Origin: Phyto melanocephala
Taxonomy: Eukaryota; Arthropoda; Insecta; Diptera; Rhinophoridae
Assembly: GCA_941918925.1 (NCBI GenBank)
Contig: OW799235.1
Location: 17,046,201-17,110,200, forward strand
DNA length: 64,000 nucleotides
Direction of reading: 5' to 3'
Shown: positions 12,276 through 24,404 of the stretch, in pieces
How the letters are laid out: each line of letters begins with the position of its first letter
Numbering within the stretch: position 1 is the stretch's first letter
Made by a program: the position numbers and the translations under genes
Notes under the pieces: model-generated
The model's input: the letters and a program-made list of their open reading frames with translations, nothing else
Databases searched by the model: none
Told to the model about the DNA's origin: nothing

Positions 12276-14150
12276 GTAATTTATGTGCATCCAGAGTTAT
12301 ACTTTTTAAGTAGACATTAAAAACACTTTTAAGAAATTAAATAAATGAACCTTTTGTTTAGAAAAAACTCTGCTCACTCAACAAACTTGTAAAGCCTGTT
12401 CAGTCGACTCTGACGAAATAAATGGTTCAATTAAGTACTAATTGCTCAATTAGTTTATTTTAAGGAAAATATAACTCAATTAATAACTCAGCTACTCAAA
12501 TTTCTAAGTTACACAGTTAATGTCTGAGCATAGTATTATTTTATTAAAACTTTTTTTTAATTAAATTATTTTATATTGAATTAAATTATGACTTTCACTG
12601 TGAATGCATTTTTGAAACCAGCCAAGTCGTATTATCAACAAATTGTAGAGACGCATTAAAAGACACAGCCTGTACAAATCTGATAATTGTGCAGGTGTCT
12701 TTTTACTACTTAAATGTTACAAGAAAAATATAAAAAAAGAAAAAAACACCAACAAAATTAAAATAAAGCCACTGCCTAAATATGAGATATAGTGAGAATT
12801 AAAAAAAAATACCTTAAAATAATATTAAACAAGGCACAGTAATTAGTAATAGCAGGATCTAAAGTAGCCACAGTCATCTTAAAGATAATAAATGCTTTAG
12901 TAACTATTAAAGCGGTAACCAATCTCATGAATGAACATGTATATATATAAACAAAGTTAACACGGACTTCCTGTTAGTATGCTACATAATCATGTCTTGT
13001 GTTACCCTCCGATATATGCTTTTCTTTTACTTTATTTTTTTATTTCACCTCGCATTAAACTTCAAGACCCAACTTAACATATTGGATGGTTTCGAACACA
13101 CATACACATTTATTATTAAGCCATGTTTATGTGTGTTGGTGTGTAAGTAAAATCCTGTTTTATATATTAAATTCATATTGACATGTTGTCAGTGGTTGAA
13201 CAAGAAAAAAATTATACGAAAATAAAAAAAAAAACAGACTGCGAGTGTATTATAAACAAACCAACATTAACTAACACACACATATATTTAACCTTCGACA
13301 GGGTTTCGCAAACTTTTTAAATTTTTTTTTTATTCTAACACTTATTTGAATATTAAGAATAAAAAATATTTTAAATAATACAAGTACGACTATAGCTGGG
13401 ATATAAATCAAAGAAGTAATTTATGGTTGAAAACAAAATAGTGGATCTAGATTTTTCACTCAGTAGCATCAAATATGGATACTTGATAAGAAAATTGAAT
13501 GTATAGAAAAACTGTTTCTTTTCTGAATATTTTTGTATGGATTTAAATTTATCATTTGATTTTTAGCGCCTTCATACATATTTATTTTGTAATTTATTAC
13601 AAATTAAAAATAATATTTAAATTATAGGGATTTGTAATTTGATAAAAATCTGGTTCTGGGATACAACTATTAATTCTATATATATAATATATAATTTGAT
13701 TAATAATAGACTTTCTAGAAAAGAAACATGTCGTAGGGAAATTATAGTCCATTTTATTGGGAATATTTAACCAAAAATATTTCAATACTGATAACAGAAG
13801 GGGTTACTTGGTTTTTTGAGAACTTAATCAAAAGTTGATAATTTTCAGGGGTAAAACACGTTACATTCAGTATATTTTAATAGTGGTATATGGGTTTAAG
13901 GTAGCAAGTCCCCTGGTTGAGACGTCTAGCCCGATTGAAAGCGGAAACGTTAATAATTAAAAAATATTTCATCGTTTTGGTGATTTCGACTTAAAGGCTC
14001 GTTGATAATTTTAAATTCGTTAAATCCAAAATAATTCACAATAATAAAATGCAGGGTTGGGATTAATAAATTAATTTTTAGATTATACAAATACAGATAT
14101 ATTTGTAATTCAAGATACCAAAAAAAAATGGAATTAAATATAATAATAAA
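12276..14150. other. No gene seen
   Basis: AT-rich sequence with repeated CTCAATT words near 12430-12500. Frames at 13597-13785 and 13950-14183 (minus) are hydrophobic, AT-driven and unrecognised. Confidence 0.5.
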
Positions 14151-14174
14151 TATTGAAACTGTTTTCAACATACA

Positions 14175-14543
14175 GTGTGTCAATTTATGCTAAGATATTG
14201 GACAAAAATCATCACTTATCTTCTATCAATATTGACAAGCTTAGTCAAACTTATAACTTCTGTAGGAAAACTACTAGGAAGGCTAAAGCTTTTCAGAAAT
14301 TACTTAATTGAGACTAGTAGTAGTTTTAAATTTAGCGGCAAACATAGAAAAAATCTCACAGTGACGCAAAGAGCTCTTCAGGCACAAGCAATTTTTGCAT
14401 CTTTATGTAACAAAACCATCCTTCATTTAAAGCGTAAATCGTTTATAGATTACCTGCAGTCATACAACTCTGAAGGAAAAGTATTTCCTAGTCAAGAACC
14501 ACATTCTCTCTGCAAAGATTGCCATCAAATAGTCCAGCTTTAG
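14175..14543 (+). other. Open frame of 122 codons, not recognised
   Basis: The frame starts close to a TACAGTGTGTCAATTTATGC sequence that resembles a Tc1-type end, but no matching right end was found. The predicted protein has a basic middle (SGKHRKNLT, near residues 53-61) and ends in a Cys/His-containing tail. I could not assign it. It may be a piece of a transposase or LINE, or chance. Confidence 0.25.
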
Positions 14544-14729
14544 TTCACCTTTAAATCTCCAAGAATAATTAATGTGTACAGTAGATCACCTCTCCAATCA
14601 AATACTCTATCGACCGTATAAGAAGCCTTTACTTTAATAATCTAAAAACCTGCAGCTGGCAGATTGCCTCAAAGTCAACACAATCCGTTTCGCCGCTCAA
14701 GACCGCTTAGGTTAAAGACTTATATCTCA

Positions 14730-16649
14730 GTACGCGCTGAAAAAATTTTACTGATTTATATTGGACATTTGTTGACATTTTTGTTTTTTTAAGAGTTTAA
14801 ACATTTTCCAAAATATGTTTTGCCTATATATTTTGGTCGACTACAAATTCCTGACTTCATATTTCTTAAACAAAATCCAGACAGCTTATCTTTTACACGC
14901 CAAAATTAAAATGACTTGAACAGCAATGGATTTTCTTGTTAAGAATCTCTGCTCTACTCCCTATCGAATTTACTGAAATATATTAAAACCTTTGCACACA
15001 TACACACATCGTGTATTTTAAAGTTCTTGTTGTATGCTACATGCAGATTTTATGTTAATGTGTGTGTGCTGCTGTGTAGTTTCACGGTATCTTTACTTCT
15101 TGTAAGCCATAATATCGATTAAGGATTATGATAATGATTGTGTGCTTAAATTGTAATTGTTCACACACAGACAGCATACATACAAACATCGTTGTAGCCA
15201 TAAGAACGTACATACACAATAGCTTTAATCTTATCCTATTTGCAAAGTGGTAGCAATGGTGAAATATTTGACAATAATTTTTACTTTAAAATTTACTTTT
15301 GCTGTTAAATCGGTTTTATATTTAAAATTTTAGCTTTGCATCTTTGATAGTCGCTTGAATGGAAATTATAGGAAAAAAATATACACAGTAACATAAATAA
15401 ATACTTATTGCACCTGTACCACTGTCCACCATCCTTACCATCAATACTGTTCAAGTAAACACCCTATATATGTATGTTTTAACCATATTTATTCAAGCGC
15501 ATTAAGGACTGTAGGAAAGGGCAAAAGCACAAACAAAAAGTACAATGAGAAAACCATGTACATGAATAGTCCAGCCTGAATGCTATAGCTCGAAAGAATT
15601 CACGCCAATGTTAACATGTGGTTTGTTTACACAAAAGCGAAGTTTATCTTTAACTCAAACTTTAGGCCGTTGCCATGAAACTATTTTATTGTGCGCGTAT
15701 GTGTGTGTTATAATGTGTAAAATATGCATTAGTGTGAGTTTTAGTGAGCATAGTTAAACATCGCGAATACGTTTATTATTGCAATGTATGTATGAATGTA
15801 TGCAGAAATATGCACTCATTTAGTGAACACTCACTCAGGCACTCATTAACAATAATTTTGTGTTCGGATTGATTAGAAAATTTATAAATACACTTACAGA
15901 CTACACACATATTGCAATGTTACTTAGTGCACACCTTGAGCAGTTGTTGTGGAAGCATATCCGAATATATAAGACGAGACTGAAAAGGTCTTGTGGTAAC
16001 ACTGATCGGTGCCGGGAGATTATTATGAATGCGTGGCAACGCTGTAGCTGAAAATATGTGAAGTTGGGTTTTGATAACCAAAAAGATTATATGAAATAGC
16101 GTTTAATATTTAATAAAATTGTAATCAAACATTAAAAACAGTGTTCGTGTCTCATTTATCGGAGTTATTACAGGTCTGTTTTTAATTCTTTTATAAACTA
16201 AATAGAAAAGCTGATGATACTTTCAGGGGGTTTCCTTTCATTTCTTTATTAGTTTCTTAGACTTAAGATTATCTTGGATTATTTAATTATTTTTTAATCT
16301 CTAAAACGATACACAGATTTTAGTTTTCATACCAACTTGGTAAGTTCACAGGGACTGCTAACCACTATATTGTGTCTGTCGTAGAAAAGGCTCTACAGGT
16401 AAAGGAAATTTCGCTCTGTAACTCAATTGACATACAAGGTGCTTTTGATAACATATCATAACTTGTGAAGATTGATATAGTTAAAAGAACGAAATATATA
16501 TAAAACATTTTCTTCCATTGCGATATTATTCAATTTGGGCCATTCACAAGAAAGAGTAATGTTACCTCTCTTGTTTACCCTCGTTATTAAAAAATTATTC
16601 TAGAAATTAATGCGCAGGAGATTAAGTTACCTTAGTTGGGGGCTGAAAG
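14730..16649. other. No gene seen
   Basis: AT-rich spacer with CACACATA and TGTGTG words. A short patch at about 15930-16050 is less AT-rich and has a 63-codon frame on the plus strand without known motifs. Confidence 0.45.
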
Positions 16650-17497
16650 GTATGCATCAAGGCATATTTATTCATCAGGTAACTGCAGTTCGAAAAGAAA
16701 ATTTTTGTTCATATTTTTATAATATAAAGTTTGACATCTATATATATAAAAGTGAAACTCTGTGTGTGTGTGTGTGTGTTAGCTATAGACTCTGAAACTG
16801 TAAAACCGATCGGACTCCAACTTTGGCAAGTTGTTGTACACATTCCAGGAAGTGTTTATGGGTGGCAAAAAGTGGGCGGGGCCACGCCCATAAAAAATTA
16901 GTTATCATTTTTAGCTACTTGCACTTGACCGATTTTTCTGAAACTTTGCACACATATCGAGCTGTCATGACTAAATAATTTCGTGATAAGAAAAGTGGGC
17001 GGGGTCACGCCCATAAAAAAGTTTTAATTTTGAGGTACTTGCACTGGACCGATTTGTCTGAAACTTTGCACACATATTGAGCTGTTATGACTATATTACT
17101 TTTTTGATTAGAAAAGTGGGCAGGGCCACGCCCATAAAAAAAGTTATAATTTTGAAGTACTTGCTCAGGACCGATTTTTGTGAAACTTTGCACACATATT
17201 GAGTTGTCATTACTATACAGTTTCGTGATTAGAAAAGTGGGCAGTGACACACCCATTAAAAAAAAGTTATAATTTTTATCTTTTTGAACCTGATATTCAA
17301 TTAAAATTCAGAATACATTTTTCATCATTAAGGGGCGTAGCAACGCGCGCCGGGCTTTTCTAGTTTGAAATAAATGAGAGAGAAGAGAAAATTTTTTTTC
17401 ATCTAAATGCTTTGATGAAATTTAAAATAATTGAAGAAACAAATAATCAGCTGACAAATCAAGACAACCTGATCAATAAATATGCCTTGGTATGCAT
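16650..17497 (-). mobile_element. CAAGGC hAT-like MITE, copy 3, carrying a Helitron
   Basis: The TIRs are CAAGGCATATTTATTCATC (16658 on) and its near-perfect complement ending at 17489. A perfect 8-bp duplication GTATGCAT flanks the element (16650-16657 and 17490-17497), strong evidence for hAT-type insertion. Helitron family A (16737-17363) sits inside. The uninterrupted site would read GTTTGACA^TTTGAAATAAATG, so the Helitron went into an A^T. Confidence 0.85.
16737..17363 (+). mobile_element. Helitron family A, copy 3, with four internal units
   Basis: It starts TCTATATATATAAAAGTG after host A (16736) and ends CGCGCGCCGGGCTTTTCTAG before host T (17364). It has a short (TG)n tract and only four of the roughly 120-bp units, against six in copies 1 and 2. 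The open minus-strand frame at 17005-17256 is just the repeat unit read through. Confidence 0.87.
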
Positions 17498-17819
17498 CAG
17501 TCATTAAACATCACTCTTGCATTGATGCAAGGAAAGGGGCTTAACTGCGAAGGTAGTGAAAACTGCTTTTATAAGGAATTGCACGCAAAAAGAGTCCAAA
17601 TATGGCGGTGCACTTTTTTTGATAAGGGGCATTTTTTTTTTGCATTTTTAAGTATCAAAGTTTCTGACGGATGTACTTTGGTCAAGGTGCAAACATATTT
17701 GTGACTGACTTTCATAGTACTTCGATATTCGAGGTACAAATTTATGCCACTTATATCAGAGTCAATGAGTATACTCGCATAATGAGGAGGTGAGAAAAAA
17801 CCCTTTTGTCTTATGAAGT

Positions 17820-18110
17820 CTACTCAGTTCAGTTGTTAGAAGCGATATACCTCCCTAACCATTTTTTCATGCACAACAAGGTTACACTTCTATAGATTCC
17901 GGGTCATAAGGGACATATAAGCAATACACATGCCGAAAGCTTTACAAATAGTCGAGCACACTACCTACTAAATATACCGAAGCCATTTAGTTGTATACCC
18001 CCTTGACATATTCGGAGTAACTATCTGCTCTACCAGACATTGAGTTTACTTCTCATTGAAGAATGGATTAAGGTTAAATAAAGGCAGAGAATAGCAGAGA
18101 ATATCCCATA
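17820..18110 (+). pseudogene. LINE RNase H fragment (PGH motif part)
   Basis: Around 17870-17950 the plus strand reads VTLL-IPGHKGHISNTHAES, which lines up with the [WV]PGHxGIxGNExAD motif of the RNase H domain in R1/I/Jockey-type LINEs. PKPFSCIPP follows near 17978, matching the PEPFCGIP segment often seen next. The catalytic GNExAD is degraded to SNTHAES and stops interrupt the frame. Only a scrap remains. Confidence 0.55.
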
Positions 18111-18119
18111 GACGAAATA

Positions 18120-19090
18120 ATCGGTCTGTTAGTTAGAAATATATTAATGAATGTTCCTCATAAGTTACATATATTTTTTTCATGTCAATAAAAAAGTCGT
18201 GATTTAATTTTTTGTGTTTATTGTTTTTGTCCATGTAGTATATTTATCAATAACTTTTAGTATAACTCTTCAAGTATAGAGCATCTTTATTTGCGACACA
18301 CACTTAACTTACATCTTAAAAACACTTTTTCCATTTCCCTCGTCCTCAAGTTTATTTCTCTGCATGCACATGTGTATGTACGCCTATTGTTGGCAGTAAA
18401 TTAATATGCAAAATATGCCGCGAAATATATATAGTTCGAGTATGTGGAAATAATAAAACACTTGTTAGCTTGAGCAACAACTATTCAGAATATCGGAAAA
18501 CCTCTCATATTAATAAGTTCGTATACCCACACTGACATACATATGTACATACATAGCAAGTAGTATCTAAACTATTTAACATACAAATATAAATGATTAC
18601 TTGTAAACAAAAGTGTTTAATTATTTGTGTGTAATAAGTGAACATATGTACGTCTAAGTATGCGTGTAGTGTGTAAAGGGAGGAATTTATACATTTTAAT
18701 AATGCACATGATTGGAGTATGATTAAAATTCACTCTTCAACACACACTCACACACACAGAATCATTCAAATTTATAATGTTGAACACATCTACAGTTACT
18801 CAAGTTTCCTTGTGGCATCACAGTTGATGTGGCAGAATATGTAGGTTATGAAGGAAATTAAAATGATTTATTGCCAAAGGAATTTCACAAGAACTATTTA
18901 CTACTATGCTTTCTAGTCGAAGTTGTAGATATTTTATTTTATTTAAGACACTAAAATATGTTAAGCAGACTCCAAATATTTGAATAAGTTTTCTAAATTG
19001 TTATTGTTATGGAAATTAGTTAAGTAGAACTTGAGATAAGTAAAAATAAGGGAAAATCTCTTCTTGTCTTAAAATAAATGGCGCACTGCC
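18120..19090. other. No gene seen
   Basis: AT-rich spacer with CATA/TACA and a short CA run near 18738-18760. Nothing supported. Confidence 0.5.
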
Positions 19091-19219
19091 AACAATTCCT
19101 ATAACGCCAATGTACACTATACTCCATTTCGTTTCTAATTCCCTTCATAAAATCGTCATTTTAGCCCGTAATACAATAAGCATAGATGTTGGAGATCGAG
19201 GACATATGGCGATACATGG

Positions 19220-19425
19220 ACAAGTGGCATACAATCTCCGATTAACATTTAAGGTTTTAATCCCCACAAAATGGAATCCTGCTGGGACAACTTTGACACA
19301 AAATATACACGGCTGATGATGTACTCTGGTATTGGATCCAACATTTTTCTGAAGAACTTGTGGTATAGTAATAGTGTGTTCCAGGCGGAAATACTTACTA
19401 TTTAGAAACATGGATTATACTATAA
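19220..19425 (+). pseudogene. LINE RNase H fragment (VFQAE motif part)
   Basis: In the frame crossing 19310-19410 the residues YSGIGSNIF and then NSVFQAEILTI match the GxGxGI...SVFQAEI.AI segment of LINE RNase H domains; a stop follows at once. The strongest coding similarity is on the plus strand; an 88-codon minus frame over the same bases is its shadow. This is the opposite end of the domain from the scrap at 17820-18110, in the wrong order to be one copy. Confidence 0.5.
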
Positions 19426-20059
19426 AAAGGATTCGTGGCAATATTTGAAAGCACGCATGATAATTTACAAAAAGAATTCACAGCAATATTCATATGTTTT
19501 TCGATAAATAGACATCTTTTGTTTCACAAAACTTCTCAAGTCAAGTCAATGCACAGAGGGGTAATTTGACCCAAAATCTTGGTCAGAAATAATTTTTTAC
19601 ACTTACAATAATAATGTTTTTGTTAATGACGTTCGATTAAGAGCGTATCAAAGCAAATACATGCATATTTGTTTTTTTTTCAGAACAAATATCAGCTGAT
19701 TTATGGGCAGTCAAAGTTGACATTTACAAACAAAGTGCTCAGTGCGGCACAAAAAGTGAAATTTTGATACAGATTAAAACATTCTTTTATCAATTATTGC
19801 ACATACAGAAGGAAATTGTGCATAATATATTGAAAAGAGTAATGAATTAAAAAAAGCCAAAATATTGTTGTGGATGTTATTGATTTTGTTAACAAAACGT
19901 GTAATTCAAACTTAACGTCAAATAAATGACTTTTTTCCATAAATCTAAACATCGCCTAAGCTTTTGATAATGTTGGCCGGGGACTGCCATGTTTTTCCTT
20001 GATGAAAAGTGTTAAGAGAAGAATTCTGATTTAGTTTTTCTTTATTTTTCGTTCATGTT

Positions 20060-20640
20060 TTTTTCCATGGACTGACGCATGGAACTACTCGGCGCATTTT
20101 ACGTCAAGATCTTAAATTGAAAGCGTACAAAATACAGCTTGTGCAACAACTGAAGCCGCTCGACCTTCCCAAGTGACATCGCTTTGCTCTATGGGCTTTT
20201 GAAAAGTTCCAAGAAGATCCGACGTTTTCGAGGGAAATTTTTTTCAACATAATCGGCCCATTTCTGGCTCAATGGATATGTAAACAAACAATATTGCCGA
20301 ATTTGGAACGAAGGGCAACCTGAAGAGATTCAAAAACTGCCACTTCATTCAGAAAAAACAACAGTGGAGTCATCGGTTTATATTTCTTTAAAAATGATGC
20401 CGATACGAACGTAACCGTCAAAGGCTACCGCGCCATGATAACCGACTATTTGATACCTGAAACTGAAGCTCGTGATCTCGGCGACATTTGGTTTCAGCAA
20501 GACGGCGCCACTTCCCACACGAAATGCTCGAACGAGTCCTCGAAAATTGGACTCAATGGATGGACCATCTGCGACGTAGCAACGGCCAATATTTGATAGA
20601 CATAATCTTCAAAAAATAAATGCCAAAGAATGTTCTTTCA
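20060..20640 (+). pseudogene. mariner-like transposase relic, copy 1
   Basis: Broken plus-strand frames give, in order, TLRRILRQDL, RFALWAFEKFQEDPTFSRE, a TVKGYRAM-like piece (canonical TVNGxRYRxM), then DLGDIWFQQDGATSHT with the second catalytic Asp region, and NWTQWMDHLRRSNG near the C-terminus. This order is that of an IS630/Tc1/mariner transposase family with FQQDGA at the second Asp. The third acidic region (PPRSCDLTPLD) is missing: the FQQDGA and C-terminal parts are fused by an internal deletion near 20520. Frameshifts make it non-functional. Confidence 0.75.
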
Positions 20641-20649
20641 GATGATAAT

Positions 20650-21150
20650 AAGCATTCCCCATTATATTTAAATTTTCTGTCCTGTTTTCTTTAAAAAAAA
20701 GTAGGGAACCTCAAAATGGATCACGCGTTATTTGTATTTATGAAGAAACTAAAAACATAAAAACTGATGCTGTTTACAATTTTATTTTAACTGAAATTGA
20801 TTTTAATAATGTTCTCAAGCAATTTTTGTTTTTTATAAAAATTTATCGTTAAGGTGGCTCAATGCACTGGGAAAAATTAACGACTTTTCCAAGCAAATTT
20901 TATTGACAAGGTCATTCAGTTAGCCCCTTGCGTATTTTCATCGTGCCGAATTTCAATAAAAAATTATACGTTTGTTTTCGAGACATTTAGTTTTTTCATT
21001 TTTTTTTATATCGCGGCAACCCTAAAAAAATTCCACTATTACAAAAATCAAAAAACTCCAGCAGTGTGTGCTCATGAAAAACGTTTAAATTACAAATTTT
21101 AGCCGTCCAAACAACTGAATTTAATTTAGCTTTTAAAGTTACCTACGCAC
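20650..21150. other. No gene seen
   Basis: AT-rich spacer after the mariner relic. GTAGGGAACCTCAAAATGG near 20702 may be the relic's outer end. No frames of note. Confidence 0.35.
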
Positions 21151-21151
21151 A

Positions 21152-22194
21152 GTGTTGCGAAACCAGAATTTTTTGGAAATCATATTGCCTAAACTGTAAT
21201 TTTAATCGTATCGATGAGAAACTTCTACAGATTGGTCAGAATGAAGTGAATGAGTGAAAAAAAATTTACACCGAAAAAAATTGTTGGGTCAAATTTTCAA
21301 CAAAAGTCAAAAATAAAAAAATAAAATTGTTCAAAAAATTTAAAAAAAAATTTATTTTAATTCTTCTTTTATTTCTGATAAATACCCTATGATTAGTTTT
21401 TAAAATAAATTATAGGGTGGTCCGAACAAGAATTATAAACGTCAAATTTTCATGATTTTTCGATATTTTTTGAATAACTCTGAAATTTTATATAAAACCA
21501 AAATCTATTTCATTTCTTATTTTAAAGGTGGCAATAAAATCTTTAATTTGATACTGAAGTCAATAGCTTCAGTTTTAAGAGAGTTATGCTCATTTTTGTG
21601 GAGTGCTAGAATAGATGTAGAATAAAAAATAAGTGATTCCGAGAATTTCCGTTCTATTTCTATGGAATAAATATTGAGAGTGATATACTACTATCGCTAT
21701 AACTCCCAGGAGGGCAGGTATGGACAGCTGATTTTTTCACAGTTTGTTGAAAACAAATTATGTAACATTTCTGTAGTGGTTTGGAACTGGGACTCTCTGG
21801 GACTTTTTAGGTATTGCTTACCTAACCCAAATTTTAAGGAAAAATTGACCTTTAGTCGGGTTTTCGCTCTAAAAAAGGTGCATATGAAAATGTCTCAAAC
21901 ATTATTCCTTTTTTTTACAGAAGATACTTGTCCGAAGGCAGATTTTTTTCCCGAATTAAAATATCTGTCACCAAAATCAAATGAGATCATTTTGAATACA
22001 GCCCTGAAATCCCCTCTTTTCGTGAAAACTTTGTATATTTGACTTCTAAAATCAATTAAAAATCAACGGGCCAACATAAAAATAAGCTTTGTGTGTTTTT
22101 TGTTTACTTGGAATGTCTGTGACAAAATTGCATCATTAAAAACACTGAAAAAAATAATCGGAAAAAAGTTATTTTTCCACTAGCCGCAACACAG
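21152..22194. mobile_element. Possible hAT-like element with CAGTGTTGCG ends
   Basis: CACAGTGTTGCGAAACC at about 21150 and, on the complementary strand, CACTGTGTTGCGGCTAG ending near 22198 look like diverged terminal inverted repeats of the CAGTGTTG type common in hAT elements. I found no matching 8-bp duplication, so this is tentative. The 122-codon plus frame at 21674-22042 inside is not recognisable. Confidence 0.3.
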
Positions 22195-22199
22195 TGCGG

Positions 22200-23390
22200 C
22201 TGGATAAATTTCCTGTCATCATTTTAGTTAAAGTCATTGGGCATAAGGACTATGAGAATGCTAATAGTAACGAAAAAGTGAATGACCCAGCCAGAGCTAG
22301 AAATTGTTGAAATTATATATCTTACCTGTTAGAAGTGGCATTTTCAGTTTTTTTTTTCACGAAAGACTGAATGAAGTTGTCATATTTTTGCAACATTAAT
22401 AACAGCTAGATTATAACATTCTTCTCTTCATATTAAATGCAGTTTGCATCTTTCTAACTATGATCTGGGGAATATTACAAGTTTGCTGGCGGTATTGACG
22501 AGATATTGAGCTTGGAGTAGTTACAGTTGTGGCGACTTATGAAAATAGAAAACAGCTTGAATAGTTTAGTGAAACAAACTATCACGCTGACCAACCAACC
22601 CCATAAGGATCAGTATAACAGAAATAATTTAAATTTATTATAGGGACGTTGTAATGCCTACTTTTTGAACTATAAAATTGTATGGCAAACAGAACTAAAT
22701 GCCAGTGCAAAGTTTCCTTAAAAGCCATTAAGTACAAGTAGTTGACAAAATACGTATAATATGTATGGGCATGGCACTGCCCATTTTTATATATCTAAAG
22801 TTGAATTTTTTAAGGTTCCTGAATGTCATATGCAAAGACGTATAGCAAATGCGTAGAAATTAAAAGGAAAATAGTTGTTATTAACAATTTTTTGCCTCAG
22901 TATTATTGACAAAACCTACTGTAACTGACTGTATTTGAATTTTTTTTATTTTGGAGCATGCGTGATATTGAGCTTTGCGAATAAAAATGCGTGACTTAAT
23001 TAATATTTTTTTCAATATATTTTTTTTTTGTAACTTGTACTTTAATTGACATAATAAATAATTGTCATTTTTTTAAATTATATGTTTCCTCTTGAACTAT
23101 AAAAGAATTGTATTCTTAGCGTTCTTATGAAGGATAATTAAACTGTAATTAAATTTAATTAAATATGTTCGAACATCAACCGAAAAATGCTAACGTGTAA
23201 GTCTCTAAAAATATCCACTAATTTATTAATAATTGTAAATATAGAACATGTGCACAAGCACAAAGTGTGTGTCAAAAGTCATCTGGGAATTAAAAATTCA
23301 ATTAATTTTTCGATCATGATTTTTTATTGGTTTTGTTTAGATTATAAATCGGCAAAATGGAAATTTTTTGCAATTAGTATGGAAAATAAT
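22200..23390. other. No gene seen
   Basis: AT-rich spacer. The 86-codon frame at 23187-23447 runs into the mariner relic and has no motif. Confidence 0.45.
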
Positions 23391-24060
23391 TTCAGTTTTA
23401 GCTTTCAGTTTCGCAATAATGGGCTCATTTTAAAATATTGTCAATAACTTCTTTAAAAATTTGTGGCTGTAGCGCTTGAATTGCTGCAATAATATTAACC
23501 TTAAGTTCAAACATTGTCTCGAGTTTATTCACATTTTTATATACGCTCATTCAAGTTACCCTGAAGAAATTAGTTAGGCGCTTGCAAATCTGATAAACGA
23601 ACGTATTGGCTAATAAATTTCCGAATTTCTGGCAATTGGTCCGTCTTCCAAAATTTTACCTGCCATTATGTCTACGTCCTGCCAAAACCACATCTGTTTT
23701 TTGTTTGTTCAATGATACTGATACTGTTCTCCATTTGCAGTTACACTTTTTTTAACTTCATTTTTGAACATAAAAGTACCAATTATATCATTAGTAATGC
23801 CACACCATACTCCTAATAGGGTGCAAGTGGTGCTAATATATGGGTCTAGTATTTTCAGAACCCCAGAACGTACAGTTCTGCTTATTAACGAGGTCATTAC
23901 TTATAATCAGATTTTCAATAAGGTTGATTTTATTTCTGTCTGTAAATAGTTGATTTAACCTAAAAATTTAGACGTTGCCAATTATTTGTGGGTTTTAATT
24001 CTTGCACCCAATGTTTTTAGTGCGCCGTAGTGACGTTCAAGCAAGCTGAGAAGAACGACT
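23390..24060 (-). pseudogene. mariner-like transposase relic, copy 2
   Basis: On the minus strand, from right to left, the frames read NKQNCTFWGSENTRP, VWCGITNDIIGTFMFKNE, TANGEQY, a damaged WF-QD segment, and at the left end AAIQALQPQIFKEV followed by HYCETES. This follows the order of the same transposase family (VNKQNCRIW, VWCGL..IIGP.FF, TVNG.RYR, FQQDGA, C-terminal tail). Most of the length survives but frameshifts and stops are spread throughout. Its C-terminal piece closely resembles the fragment at 48215-48465. Confidence 0.7.
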
Positions 24061-24404
24061 TCAGGTGAATGTTTCTGATATTACGTTAACACTTTGCTCT
24101 ACAAGTTCAATATTCTTCGCGGTACAAATTAAAGCAACGAAGCGAAATTCTGACGTTAAAATGTCGACGATATGGTTTTTGAGTTAAAATAATTGATTAA
24201 ATAACAAAAGTCTATCATTCTGTTTCTTTGTCCAGTTGTAAGTCTCTTCAATGTTTTATTTTCAAGTGTTATTTAAATAAACTGAATAAAAATAAAAAAA
24301 ATATGAAAACGAAAATGTGATTACACTTAAGCCCACCCAGTAAAAGTAAAATAACTTTTATCCATCATACAAATACAACAAATCATCGACGATACATTCG
24401 CACC

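Noticed and set aside
14540..14760. A frame with NNLKTCSWQIASKSTQSVSPL that faintly recalls the region after YADD in Jockey-type RT
   Set aside because: No catalytic motif and too short; similarity could be chance.
21674..22042. Open frame of 122 codons
   Set aside because: No recognisable motif, AT-biased composition; left unassigned inside a tentative TIR element.
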